From NCBI RefSeq assembly GCF_036588685.1, contig NC_086378.1, forward strand, positions 12,689,578 to 12,753,577: DNA of 64,000 nt, in the 5' to 3' direction. Below, piece after piece: positions 12,893-25,258 of this stretch (position 1 is its first letter; the number at the start of each line of letters is the position of its first letter). The position numbers and the translations under genes are program-made. The notes below the pieces were generated by a model, which saw only the letters and a program-made list of their open reading frames with translations, searched no databases and was not told the DNA's origin. The DNA is from Mytilus trossulus. Taxonomy: Eukaryota > Mollusca > Bivalvia > Mytilida > Mytilidae.

Positions 12893-14314
12893 CTTTTTAG
12901 GGTTAGTTTCAACATACAAATGTACATTTCTAGTCAATTTTCCGTAATTAAAAATATTCCAGATTCATAAAAGCAATTCTAGTGTTTCTGATTAAATGTA
13001 TAGCAAAAGCTTAAGTGATTAAATAATAAAACCTGCCAAAATGTTAAAAATTACAAGTTACATAACAAAAATATAATAAAAATTTTGCCGTTGCGATATA
13101 GGCCACAACCACAAAGTCTTCAGAATGTCAGAATGAGGTATGATGCATGTTGGTTTGTTGGAAGCTTCATATATATCTATTATATGTTTTATTGATGTAC
13201 CAACAGAGGTGGAAAATATTATTTATCTTATAAGAATGTGAATTGCATTGAAAATTATTCCAGTAACATTACTTATTTTCTCAATCAGACTAGTATTTTG
13301 AAAACTACTATTTTACTAACAATTCTGCAGACCATATGACCAGTACTTGCATATGTATGTATGTTTTTGAATAGCATTACTGTGAAAAATGCCAAACAAT
13401 TTGATGATATTGGAATTGATCAGATTGATTGATGTTAAAGGCCACTTTCTGAACCATTGGCTATTTTGTGTCATCAGTTTGTATTGGTGGAAGATGCCAG
13501 AGTACTGACGGGGTGGGGAGGGGGGCCACAACCTACGACAGAAAGAAAGTGCTTCATTAAAAAAAATCTTTTGATTTATTATATATGGCTACAAACATGA
13601 CAATTATTTTCCACCTCAGGTACAATTACTGCTTTCTCGTTACCAATGCATTTTAATTCATCTTTCAAAGTAAAAATTTGGAATTTTAAGACTTTTTCTA
13701 TCATTTTTTTATGAATGGTAAATATACAAATGTACTTATTTTCTTAAAAAAAAAGGATCATGTTAATCATTGCAGTCAACATGGTATGAATCAATAAATA
13801 ATTTAACCTTTTTAACATATTTTTCATTTGAAATTTTGATTTTAAGAAACCATGATCTTCCGGATAATCATGGAAAATAGGTTTCAACACTTCTTTTTTT
13901 TATTTTAAGTAAAATTTAGTCTAAATAGGACTGCTTATTTTAATTAAGTTATTTTTCATTCTTTTATTCCTTTTTACTTTTGTATTTTTGTGCATGCATT
14001 TGATTAAACATATTATATAATTAAACGTATAGCCATGCAATAACTGTATAGAATCATTGTAGCTGCTTTTAGTTGAGAATAAATGTATGTAATTGTTGCT
14101 TTGGAATATTCATTTGTATCAGCTTACTTTTTAATTTCTCCTGCATGTCCCTAGTAGATTACTTTGTTTTAAATTTAAAAGAAAATATGTTTTGAAAAAT
14201 TAGTTCATACTGTATAAACTTTACATGTTAAAAAAATATTTATTTTCAGTGATGTCTTAATTTTTCTGAGTTTGTTTACTGTAAATTAAGAAATTATAGT
14301 GATTATAAAATTTA
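12893..14314. other. Intergenic, nothing recognised
   Basis: AT-rich; no exon or repeat could be supported on either strand. Confidence 0.4.
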
Positions 14315-14530
14315 AAAAAGAAGATGCGGTATGATTACCAATGAGACAACTGTTCACAAAAGACCAAAATGACACAGAAATTAACAACTATAGGTCACCC
14401 TACGGCCTTCAACAATGAAAAAAACCCATACCGCATAGTTAGCTATAAAAGGACTTAAAATGACAATGTAAATCATTTCAAATGAGAAAACTAATGGCCT
14501 TATTTATATTAAAAAAATGAACCAAAAATA
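14315..14530 (+). repeat. Dispersed repeat family B copy
   Basis: Shares ATGATTACCAATGAGACAAC and TACGGCCTTCAACAATGA with the other family B copies. Confidence 0.7.
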
Positions 14531-14888
14531 AATATGTTACACATAAACGTATGGCAACCACTAAATTACAGAGGTTTTTATTGATGCTAATTATGCAATT
14601 GGGTGAGTTACCAACATTTGGTAAATCTCACATTCTGACATATGATATTTTGTTAAGCAGATATTCCTGAAATCACCCCAAAAAATATTCTAGCAATTTT
14701 TATCTAAATTTCGTTAAAAAAGCTAGAATGTAACATGATATAGTATTTTGAATTGATTGTTATAATTATAATGCATTAAAATCACAGTAATAAAATTTTA
14801 GAGGTCATCCCCTTTATTTTGTTTGTAATTTGAATGAAAAGAGATGTTCTGTTGGGCTTATGTCCATGTGACATGTACAGTTGTACTG

Positions 14889-14990
14889 ATAGAAAACTAC
14901 CAAAAGACTCCAAGAGTGCAACCTACGGTCTCTAACAATAGAAAACTACCAAAAGACTCCAAGAGTGCAACCTATGGTCTCTAACAATAG
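14889..14990. repeat. Two tandem copies of a 49-bp unit
   Basis: The block containing ACCAAAAGACTCCAAGAGTG and GGTCTCTAACAATAGA is repeated at a 49-bp interval with one mismatch (ACGG versus ATGG). Confidence 0.85.
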
Positions 14991-16949
14991 ACAGGTGTTT
15001 TTGTAATATGTCAATCTCTAAATTTACCCCGGTCTTTAAAAATTATAAATTCATGTAAAGTCCTCTAGATTTCTATAAATTACTTCTAATATATTTTAAT
15101 AACTATTAATGCATTTTTGGACACGTGTATGCTCAGAAAAAATATTTTAGCTAATTTACTTAATTGTATGTTCTTTTAGCAGTACCTTAAATTTTATAAA
15201 GCGGTTTGTATGAATTTTCACTTTTTATATTTTTTCATTCTTTTCAGATTAACCGTTCTGTGTACCTTTGCATGAAATTTGTTAATTAAATTTACATCTA
15301 TTTTAATTTTATTTAGGGATTAAGGGTTTCTCTTTGTAAATAAAATTGCTGATAAAATAAATTTATGAATTTATAAAGTATCTTATAGATAGAAGCTATT
15401 TGTTATTCAAAGTCTGAAAGTCAGTAAATAAATTTTAATATTTCAGACTTTACTTAATCAAATTTGTGTTCATTTGTAAAAATTGCATTTCCAATTATTA
15501 AAGAATTTATATACATGGTATACATGTCAAACTTTATTTATGAAATATTTTAAGTGGAAAAAAATCTTTCAGAAGCAAGAAAAAAAAAGTATCAAAGAAA
15601 TGTACTGTTATTTTCTATTTATGTGAAATATTGTCAAAATTTGGATGAAAACCAGTTAAGTTTTGAAAAGTCTCTGTAATAAAATTACATTATACAAAAT
15701 ATTGTATAAAATTGGTTAATGAATTGGGGAAGTTTTAAGTATGTAGAATATATTACATGTATTGCGTTTAAAATTGATTAAATTTCTAACTTTAGTAACA
15801 GTTGTGAAAATACAGTATTACTTATATCATAAGTACCAAGTCCAAAATATATTGTCAAATTACTTACCTGTGCTATTTTTATAAGGTTCAATGTTCAAGT
15901 TTATTCAAGTTAGTCTGTCCAATGTCAAGCAGCTTCAAATTCATACAGCAAGCTCCACAAAAATATAATACAAAGCAAATTTTGAAATCAAAATTTGAAA
16001 CCAAAATACAAATTTAAATCAAAAACTTAATAATTTTCTCAAATTTTAAGAAAGTACTGTTAATTACAGTGAAATATGTGGATGTAAGAAGGCTTTGTTT
16101 CTGATTTTCCACAAAAAGATGTTAATTAATTCTTGAATAGAATGATTAGATTATTTGTGTACACCTACAATTGTATTTCAAGTTCAGCATCACTGAACAT
16201 GAGATGTGACTTGGTACTGTAAAAATCAAAATGGGGAACAGCTTGATCAGTTCAATTACAATTGACCCAAGACATATGCTTTTGTGGTGTACTTATTAAC
16301 AGTGTCGAAATTATGTTCTGCATACTAAATAGTGTTTTATTTATAGATACTCTTTGTTCTGAGATGAAAAAAAATAAAATTTACTCTCGAAACTTTCCAT
16401 CTGAAGTTTTTTTTATATCTTATTCATGAATAGGTGAAAAGTTGTTTTAAAAGAATGGAAAAGTTTGATTTCACTGTTTATTATTGATTTGACAAAGAAA
16501 GATTGTAAAACATTTTGTACCTTTTAAGATACATTAATTTTCATATAAATGATTTACATACATACATATTTTATCTTGTAGCATTTCAGTTTTAATTTCA
16601 GAAAAAGAAAATTTCTACAAATCAAAATTCGAATTTATATCATTAATTTAATTGTTCTAGTGGTAGAATAAATATGAAATATTATTTCTGGCTTATAAGT
16701 CCATACAAATTGTAAAAGCTACATATAATTTGTGTGGCATTACATTTGAATTTTAGATATTTTTCATGTTACTTGGTAAATTTATTGAAATTAAGTTAGA
16801 TGTTTGCCTTATTCAAATTAGTCATTATAGAATGTTTTCAAAAGCATAAGTTAAGTGTGTGACAATGGTGTCAATAATTTGTTAAAGTTTGTGATTATGT
16901 CAGAATTAGGATAACCACTATAAATGTTATATCATTGATATGTGAATTG
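14991..16949. other. Intergenic, nothing recognised
   Basis: Very AT-rich with many stops in all frames; no supported feature. Confidence 0.4.
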
Positions 16950-17345
16950 AATTGAATTGAATCGAATGATCTTTATTCTCATAAACCAAATAAAAGTTAC
17001 AGTGAAAACATTACAACAATATTTGGTATGCAGTTGTTTAACTTTGTTACAGTAAAAACATTACAACAATATTTGGTATGCAGTTGTTTAACTTTGTTAC
17101 AGTAAAAACAGTACAACAATATTTGGTATGCAGCTGTTTAACTTTGTTACAGTAAAAACAGTACAATAATATTTGGTTTACAGTTGTTTAACTTTGTTAC
17201 AGTAAAAACATTACAACAACATTTGGTATGCAGTTGTTTAATTTTGTTACAGTAAAACATTACAACAATATTTGGTATGCTGTTGTTTAACTTTTTTACA
17301 GTGAAACATTACAACTATAATTGGTATGCAGTTGTTTAACTTTTA
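16950..17345 (-). repeat. LINE-type 3' tail followed (minus sense) by seven 50-bp tandem units
   Basis: About 16950-16985 reads on the minus strand as TTATGAGAATAAAGAT followed by iterated GATTCAATT-type sequence. That resembles the 3' end of the retroelement fragment at 18150-18240. About 16994-17345 is a tandem array of roughly seven 50-bp units (TTACAGTAAAAACATTACAA, then ATTTGGTATGCAGTTGTTTA), degenerating at the right end. The array lies where the element's 3' untranslated region would be. Confidence 0.65.
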
Positions 17346-17444
17346 TATGGATCTGCCCCTCAATCATGTCGTATTGAAATAGTCTACATGTTACATTTAT
17401 TCCAAAAAAAATGAATAAACTGCCTTCTGTTTATCTAACTTAAT

Positions 17445-18025
17445 TGTGCATCAAATATTTTGCCATCATTACACGTGTAAAACATGTGGCATATAGAATA
17501 CCAATAAGCAACCTTTTCTTCAGGTTCCACATGTCATTTAGCATAGTGAATAAAAGTATAAGTCGTTTCTTGAGATTGCATGTGTCATTTTGTTCCATGA
17601 ATAAAAAAACTTTCGATATTTTCATCAGCTGAATATGTTTTATGCAAATTCCAATTCATATAAAAAGACACCATTTGTAATAAAAATTTACAAAGGCCAA
17701 CAACCAAAATGAGTATCAATTCAATAAGTCAATTAAACACATGTATTAACTGACAACTAGGATATTTACCAAAACTAATTGTGCATAAAATAGTTTGCCG
17801 ACAATACACGTGCAGAACACATGCCATTTAGAGTGGTGAATACCAATTAGTAATCTTTTCTTTAGGTTACACGTGTTATTTAGCAAAGTGAATATCAATG
17901 CTTAATTAAGTGCACATGTCATTTTGATTTATAAATATCAAATTTTAATGTATTCTTCAAGTGAAAAGATTTTATGCAAAACCCAATTCATATTGAAAAG
18001 ACAAAATTTGTGCTGAAATTATTAC
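17445..18025. repeat. Diverged tandem duplication of ~250 bp
   Basis: The segments 17445-17690 and 17775-18025 share a colinear series of words (for example GTGCATMAAATA near the left and GATTTTATGCAAA or TGTTTTATGCAAA near the right) at an offset of about 330 bp, with indels. The overlapping 61-62 codon frames on both strands have no protein-like features. Confidence 0.5.
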
Positions 18026-18149
18026 AAATACGGAGTTACCTGATTTACAATTCTAATATTTAAAAATGAAAACCCCAAATTTTTAAATTGCCTATTTTTT
18101 GTTTCTGAATAATTTACATTAATTTTTTTTTTTTGTAAACTATCAGTTA

Positions 18150-18720
18150 TATTTATATCTTTATTCTCATAAAGCCAATGCATTACATTGGTACAGAGAT
18201 AACAAATACAACAATAAATATTTACAATATGTACAAAACAAGCGAGAGAGAAAAATTTACGAGGGCAGGAGTACAAACACTAGTATTTATATTTTTTATA
18301 AAAGAACAAAGCTTCTTCAGAACTGGTTTTCTTGTACTTGACATAAGTTCAGAGAATTTAACTGTATTTTGCCGTTTTGTAAAATATGCAGTTAAAAACT
18401 CTTTTCGTTTTTGATGGAAAAAATTGCTTTCAAATATAAAATGATATTCGTCACCTATTTGTGGATTGTTACATAGACTGCAAAAGCAGTTTTCTCTGAT
18501 CACGTTTTGCCATCTTCCTGTTTCAATCGGCAACTTAGCATTAGTCGTTCTAAATCGACAAAAAAACAATAGCGTCTTTGAAGTCCAAAATATTAAAATA
18601 TTCTTCAAATTCCAAGTTTTTCTTAAAAATTTTGTAGTTTATACCTTTTGGCGAATTTTGAATGAGGGAATTCCAGTTCTGAACATATTGATCTAGAAAT
18701 CTCTGCTTTATAACAGTTGT
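18150..18720 (-). pseudogene. 3'-terminal relic of a non-LTR retrotransposon (reverse-transcriptase protein C-terminus)
   Basis: The minus-strand frame 18608-18222 (128 codons) contains PIETGRW followed by a C-x2-C...H motif (CSLCNNPQIGDEYHF). This is the arrangement seen at the C-terminus of many molluscan LINE polyproteins just before the 3' untranslated region. The expected last Cys of the knuckle is Ser here. Sequence to the right (to about 18720) reads as a continuation in another frame, implying a frameshift. The reading ends at about 18222 and a tail with a TTATGAGAATAAAGATAT word follows to 18150. The fragment is 5'-truncated and non-functional. The exact LINE clade cannot be told from this short piece. 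Confidence 0.7.
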
Positions 18721-19646
18721 TAACTATTCTTTATTAACAAAATTTTGTGACTCCCATATGTATGAGAAACCACAATCTTGAAATATAAAAGGGTAGATTG
18801 TAAATCCTATCAAGATATAGATACAAAGAAAGGGGATACATGGCCAAACTTGCCTGTTCTAGAATATTGACCAGTATCATAGTTAAATGATCTCTCTCTG
18901 ATTGATAAGGATGTGAGGTTTAACATTTTTTTTAAATATTATAATCACATTTTCAGTTTCTGTTTTTACCTAAAATTAAATCTGTTATATATTCATTGTG
19001 TAGTGCAAATGTAGGAGCTCAAAATTAATCCATTATTTTGAACTGGACAAAGCTCATTACTAAAAAAAAGTCTGTCAAAAAGTGTGGTATCTGTTTTTTC
19101 TAATTTTATGGCTCCGTGCCTGATAATGGACATCATACCATTTATGGAGTTAATGACTTTCTACTTGTCATATCAAACACCATGGGTCGTCAAGTCAAGT
19201 CAATAGCTAAGGTTGAAAAGAAGGATTAATCCACAGATGTTGTTTATGCAGAGAGAGTTTCTGTAAACACAGTTGCATTTATGTTTTACATCTTATTTTA
19301 AATTGCATACATGTTGTTTCTGTTCATGGGGAATTAAACAAATATAGTAAGATTGATATTTATCATAATTGGTCGAAATTTGTCCTATTATGTAATTCAA
19401 ATTACGTCTTTTTTTGCATTCTTCTATCATTTAGTAAATCATGGTTTTTTTGCAATGTAAAATCTTGATTAAATGATTTTTTTTTTCAATTGCAAATGTT
19501 TTTGTTTGTTTTGAAAATAAAAGTTTATTACAAACACGTCTATTTTGATACATTCTTAAAGAAGAGACATTTAAAATAATCAGCTTGTATTTGATGAACC
19601 ATAATTTTGAATGAAAAGCTATTCATTATGTACTTTGATTTTTCAG
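18721..19646. other. Region upstream of the first recognised CIBAR1 exon
   Basis: AT-rich. The short 5' coding exon of CIBAR1 (about ten residues by comparison with vertebrate family members) must lie here or further left, but it is too short to identify by eye. Confidence 0.4.
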
Positions 19647-22600
19647 TGAACAACAGTCCAAAATGATTCAGGACCGAGTTAGCTTTGTGGAAAAACATTT
19701 TGGACATTTGTGTGACACAATGTCATCAATAACTAGAAAGTGTGCCAGACTAAGGGATAAAGGTAATTATATAATGGTAACAATTATATAATGGTAACAA
19801 GCTAACCTCTATATACCTACTAACTTACTTGGGGGTATATAATGGTAACAACCTTACCTCTATATACCTACTTACTTAGTTGGGGGGGGGGGGGGGGGGG
19901 GGTATATAGTGGTAACAACCTAACCTCCATATACCTACTAACTTAGTTAGGGGTATATAGGAATCAGCCTTTCTCTAGCTGTAAAAACCAACTTCTGTAT
20001 CTGTTGTTAGCCAGATTCAATTGAACTTTTATTGATCATTAAATGCAAACATCTCCGGGTGCAGGATTTTTCTCATCTTTTCCAAAGACCCATTGGTGGC
20101 CTTGGAAAGTTTTCGGCTTTTTGGTCAGGTTGTTGTCTCTTAGAAACATTTCCTATTTCCATTCTCAATTTTTTAAGAATCATGTGTAGTATTTTCTTTC
20201 TGTTTAGTGTATCCAGAGTTATTCATCTTTACACTTAGAATTTTTGGAACTAACCTTGTCTTCAAAATCCTTATACATGGTTTATCTTAGCTGCTGATAA
20301 AAAGAAATATTGACCTTGTCCAACAGTTGTCTTATTTAGCCTTTGTTTGATTCACTTTTAAGCTTTGTAGGTTATAGATTGTTTTATGCAGACTATAAAT
20401 CGGTATGTGCTGTTTAGTTTATCCAGAATCATTCTTATTTACCAGAGAAACATTGACTCTTTTCAGAACCGATTTTGTCATCACAACTCCCCCTTACATG
20501 TATATTGTATCTCTATCGATTAAATTAAAAACTGCAAAAGTGTATTCTTAGGTATTATTTTTTTAGGTTTAAAGAAAAGTTTAATACCTGTTAGTGGATC
20601 ATAAATTCGAATTCATGGATTTTAGGTTCCTGTTGAAAAATTTGAGTAGTTATCAATAATTTGAAGGACAGCCACAAGAAGAAAAAATACTGCTTGAAGA
20701 AAATGTGCTTCATAATGTCAGCATGCAAAGAAATTTACTTTGTTAGTTACAAAAGTGAACTTACATCATAGTTTGTGTGAACACCTGACAATGCCTATTT
20801 TATATATTATTATCTACACCTAACCATGTGAATTATAACAGCACAGCTCATAGGACCACAGTCCAAAATTATAGAACCATTCTCCGAAAACTACAGAATT
20901 ATTGTGCCAAAGGGCATGGAGAGAACACTGTCTGTCGAAGATTTGATATTTATTTGTTGCAGGGAAAGTAATACATGCATTAAAAGTAAAAATATATCCT
21001 GCAAATTTTTACATATGTATTAGTATCAATACTGTGATTAATTTACATGTTTATTCTGTATACAATTTTTTAAGGTGATGAGTTGGCCAAGAATTTAGTG
21101 GACTACACTGAGGCAGAGTCAATGAACCCCAGTATTGTCAGAAATATAAGTGAATTTGCTTCGAATATATCTACCATCCAGGATTATAGACAGGCAGAAG
21201 TAAGTGTACTATTGTCTTTATGATAATCTATAAGTGAAGGAGCATAGCATGAATTTAATACAATTTCCCAGCATGCATTTCTTTCTTTCATTTATTGTCA
21301 TTGGCAGAATTTTTGAAAAACTGTCTATTTTCCAATGTTGTTTGGAATGTAAGAATAACATTGTGATGTAAGTATTGGTGATTATTTCACAGAAGTATTT
21401 ATGCATGTAGTGGTCAGTTGAGGACACTTTAAACAGGGATGTTTGTTCTTGAAAATTAAATATTTAATTTTCATTTACGGCTATAGCAATACATGTACAT
21501 GTAATATAATTTCTTATCTTGAAATACATAGTAAGACTGAATGAACTAGGGGATTTGAAGGAAAAAAATTGTTCATAAGCAAGTATTGGTTAATAGGGAA
21601 ATAGCTGCTTTCATATTATTGTGTTGGTAGTCCAAGGACTAAATCCAAATCCTACAAGTAATGCTGCTAAAAAAAAACTTATAAAGAAACGTTTTGCCAG
21701 AGTTCACAGATTTTATTTTTATTTCCAGGTTATGAGGTTAGACACAAAGGTTATACAGCCTTTAATGAATTATGGAATAAAATGTAAACAAACGAAAAAT
21801 GACTTAAAATCTGCATTTGCTGCCCAGGATCGTGAACAATCTCAGAAGAAAAAATTAGAACAATTAAGACAGAAAAGTCCAGGAGACAGAAATAAACTAT
21901 CTATTGCTGAAACTGACTTACAGAAGGCCAGTGTAGAAGCTTCAAGAATATCAAAAGCTCTACAAGAACAAATGGATAAATTTGAAATGGAAAAGTTACG
22001 AGATATAAAGGTTAGACATTTTGTAGATACAGAAATTTTTGTATGTTGTTTATAAAGTTTAGCTCAGCATAAGACTGAAGGAAACTGTACACAAGGCATG
22101 TACAAATTTTATGACAAATTTGCTCTTCATGTTATGTTAAAAAAGGATAAGATAATGGTATGAACTAACACATTGTGACGCACCATTTAATTTCAAATTT
22201 GAGCAGTGGCATGGATGTTTTGCTACAGCAATGCAATCTTATTTTTTAGTATTGGATTTTTTTTTAATCACACAGATAAGCAATACCCCTTTGTACAAAA
22301 AAGTGAGATATTCACCTCCGGTATATATGATATATATGCAAAACTGTATTTTAGATATGAAGTATAATCTGTCAAATCTTAAAAGAAGATTTGTTAATTT
22401 TTAATACACAAAATTTAAGAAAATGTTGATAAATGAAAAAAAAGTCTTCAAGAGAATGTGTGATATTTTTGGTTTTAATTATTGATTTAAAATGAAATTT
22501 CATATTTTTAGAAAATAATGATGGATTTTGTAAATATTGAGATGACATTTCATGCAAAGGCCTTAGAAGTATATTCACAGTGCTTTAATAATGTTGCTGC

Positions 22601-25258
22601 AATAGACATAGATGAAGATATTGAGGTATGTTGTGATGTAATACCAACAGTTAGCTCCCTTTTGATATGTTTGTCAGGGGAGATAATCCTAAATATTTCT
22701 GCAAATCAAATCAACCTTTTCACTGTTTGTAAAATATCTATAAAAAAAACAAGCAATTTAACCACACTTATGGAAAGTTCTTATTTGTTTAAAATAGAAT
22801 CAAACCATCTTTTCCCCTATATTTCAGACTTTACAAATATATATGTACTTTAAATTTCAAATAACTTTTTGTTTGTCTATTCATTTCAAATACATACTGG
22901 TAAGCACATTTAAGTTGATTTTGATTATTTGAACTTGCAAGGAGAAGGTTTAGGAGAGGCAGTTTGTTATTAAAGTAATGAATACATGTATAGTGCTTAT
23001 CAAATATTGTCCCTACTTGAGGGCAAAGGATACTGTACCAAGGACAGATAATAATGCAATAGAATTTAAAGTTGCTTTAGATAAGCATTCAATTTTTTTT
23101 TATCATCAAATCAGTTATGTGAATTTGAATGTATTTGCAATAGAAAATTAATATCTAAATTACCAAAGCACTCAAAATTTCTACTGGGGGGTAGGCAAAT
23201 GCAGAGGGTTTACTTTTCAATCATCAATAAAGGAGTAGGGGCAATAAGGCCCTTATTTGGCCCAAAAATTACTGCAAATTTAAAAGTTATCATACATATT
23301 CTTAAACTACTGAAAACTTGACTAAGGATTAAGGTACTAAGAAAAACAAAACAAAGTTGACATCGAACAAGTAACCATGGCAACAAATCGTGACTTAATT
23401 TGCATATTTTGTTAAATTTCGTGATTTTCCTTGTTTTTTCATCAAATTTGAAGTAGATTTTAGATTGAAAAAGTATTTGCGCACTCAAGAAACAACTTAA
23501 CATTTGGTGAGATTATGCCAATAGTTATAATAAAGCTTCTGTTAAATTATTTTGTTGTTTCTCGGCTGCGCACGATGTTTTCTCAACGGAAATTAAGTTA
23601 GAAAACTGCATAAATTCTGTATTTTCATCGTTTTTGTGAAAATAGTATAGAGTATGACGTATTTGTGACGTCATCAGATACAAATCTTAATGTTTTTCAT
23701 TTATATTTCTTGACCCAATGCATTTCTAAACATTATGTGCCAATTTGAAATAGTTATCAAACATTTTATTTTCTTGGGCCAAAATTAGGCCTTAATGCCC
23801 CTACTCCTTTGAGTATGATAGTCATATTGCATTTTGATATAAGGGGGGGGGGGGGAAGCTGAACAACTATGTTGCAATACGAATACACTGAGATTAAACA
23901 TGATATGTGTTTTTTTTTTTTAAATAATTGTGTAATATTTATTTGTGCTGAATTATTTTTTTTGCAGGAATTTAGAGACAAATTATTACCGCCTAACTCA
24001 GCAATCAGGATGAATTTAGTTAGATCTAATTCTTACAATTCTCTGAATTCTAATAATAATTCTGGTGGTGGAGTTACCCCTCCTATTGCTGGTACACCAT
24101 CCACACAACCAAGAGGTCTCCAAAGGCAACAGTCAGCTCCTGTACAACAGCAGACGACACCAACAAAACCACATGTTCATGCATCACCTGCCAGTTTAAG
24201 GTCACCCTCAAGGTCACAGTCAGCACAACATGCATCCTCATCACACTCCACTCCGTCCAGAACGAATTCTCTACCAAATGCTCAACCTAAGAAACTGATT
24301 CCAGTTTCCAACGGTTTAAGAGGACAGGTAATTTGATTTTTTTGTGGTCTATATAATGAGGAAACTGGTACAGATAAAAAGAGTTAATACTGTAAACCAG
24401 CTTATTTTTGCAAGCAGAAAAATAACATGAAAATAAATTGTTGTGTTTATATAAAACTTTGATCAACCCTTATGAATACATCATAATCAGAAAAATTAGA
24501 AAATGGCAAATATAAAATGCAGTGAAGTCAACTAGAAAGACCTTCTTGCCAAAAAAAGCAGGTTTAAAGTAGTCATCTAGAGAAATGCACCTCACATATC
24601 TCTGGAATAATCCTAATAAAAAAAGCGACTGGTCAAAGGTAGGGGAAACTAAAAGCCCCCTTTAAAATAATTAAAAAAATTGGGTGAATTGAACCAGAAA
24701 GGATCGAAAGGTTAACTACCAAAATCATTAGAGTTATAAACAAGATACAACATAAATTCAGTAAACATTGTTACAAGGCTAAATGTTTGTCCCTACCCAA
24801 AATCCCCACGTTTCCCCTTGACATTCAATTTTTCCATCCATCATCCCGAACAACCTGTATTACTGGACCTACCTATTGTATTTATTGTTAATTTGTTCTT
24901 GTCCTCAATTTGAATGAAATACTTGCCATTGAACATGAAGCAACCATGAATCAATCAATCAATAAACATTTGAAGTCATAGTTTCTTAGATATAAATGTT
25001 AATGGATATTATCTGGTCTTTTATGACATACACTTTACTTTTCTATTCTATTTTAAGATTGAAGATGATGACGATGATGATGATGATGACGATGATGAGG
25101 ATGAAGATGACGATGATGACGATGATGACGATGATGATGATTATGACGATGAAACAACAGAAGCTATAACAGAACGTTCAGAAAAACCTATACCTGGTGT
25201 ACGACAAGTTCAACAATACAATCCTGATGCTAAAACGAGATTTGATTCTAAAAAATAA
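19647..25258 (+). CDS. CIBAR1: CIBAR1/FAM92-type BAR-domain protein (six exons seen; 5' coding exon missing)
   Basis: Exons with GT-AG borders and matching phases: 19647-19762, 21075-21199, 21729-22010, 22512-22625, 23968-24327 and 25058-25258 (stop TAA 25256-25258). The joined product, about 399 residues, follows human CIBAR1/FAM92A colinearly: VEKHFG near the start, IQDYRQAEV, DRxxxxxAETxLQxAxxxASR, then IEMxFHxKALEVY and DEDIEEFRDKLLPP. These mark the FAM92-type BAR domain, a curved coiled-coil dimer. In vertebrates this family binds membranes, associates with CBY1 at centrioles and the ciliary base, and also acts in mitochondrial membrane shaping. Exon 5 encodes a Ser/Asn/Gln/Pro-rich low-complexity tail; exon 6 begins with a tract of nearly 30 residues, almost all Asp, followed by a short basic end. 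The tail is longer than I recall for vertebrate members. The first exon starts mid-codon, so the start Met lies upstream. Confidence 0.93.
19763..19960. repeat. Minisatellite of ~60-bp units directly after a CIBAR1 splice donor, with a 21-G run
   Basis: Starting at the GTAATT donor, a unit containing TATAATGGTAACAA, CCTCTATATACCTACT and TTAGTTGGGG is repeated about three times. The central copy carries an uninterrupted run of 21 G (19882-19902). Confidence 0.8.
20045..20175 (+). repeat. Dispersed repeat family A fragment in CIBAR1 intron
   Basis: Contains CTCCGGGTGCAGGATTTTTC, then GGTCAGGTTGTTGTCTCTTA, in the order seen in the fuller copy at 41160-41660. Confidence 0.75.
20176..21074 (+). 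other. Rest of the CIBAR1 intron before exon 2
   Basis: No further element recognised; it ends at the TTTTTTAAG acceptor. Confidence 0.6.
22626..23967 (+). other. CIBAR1 intron containing an inverted-repeat element
   Basis: It begins GTATGT and ends in a T-rich stretch plus TTGCAG. It hosts the element at 23215-23825 and a 13-G run at about 23843-23855. The open frames inside are not protein-like. Confidence 0.7.
23215..23825. mobile_element. ~0.6-kb inverted-repeat (MITE-like) element in CIBAR1 intron
   Basis: The left end (about 23225-23270) reads AAAGGAGTAGGGGCAATAAG followed by GGCCC. The right end (about 23775-23815) reads GGGCCAAAATTAGGCC, then ATGCCCCTACTCCTTT, the imperfect reverse complement. 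No transposase is present. Confidence 0.65.
24780..24966 (+). repeat. LINE 3' tail (RTE-like) ending in AATC repeats, in CIBAR1 intron
   Basis: It ends TTGAATGAAATACTTGCCAT, then a stretch leading into (AATC)n at 24949-24961. I recognise this type of 3' end as common in molluscan genomes. Only the tail is present; no coding sequence. Confidence 0.55.
25058..25160 (+). repeat. GAT/GAC trinucleotide tract coding poly-Asp in CIBAR1
   Basis: About 30 codons, nearly all GAT or GAC with a few GAG/GAA and one TAT, form an in-frame microsatellite at the start of the last exon. Confidence 0.9.

Noticed and set aside
21621..22055. 144-codon frame as an independent coiled-coil protein
   Set aside because: It is exon 3 of CIBAR1 (21729-22010) read through its acceptor and donor.
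23869..24336. 155-codon frame starting at 23869 as a complete gene
   Set aside because: It is exon 5 of CIBAR1 (23968-24327) with intronic extensions at both ends.
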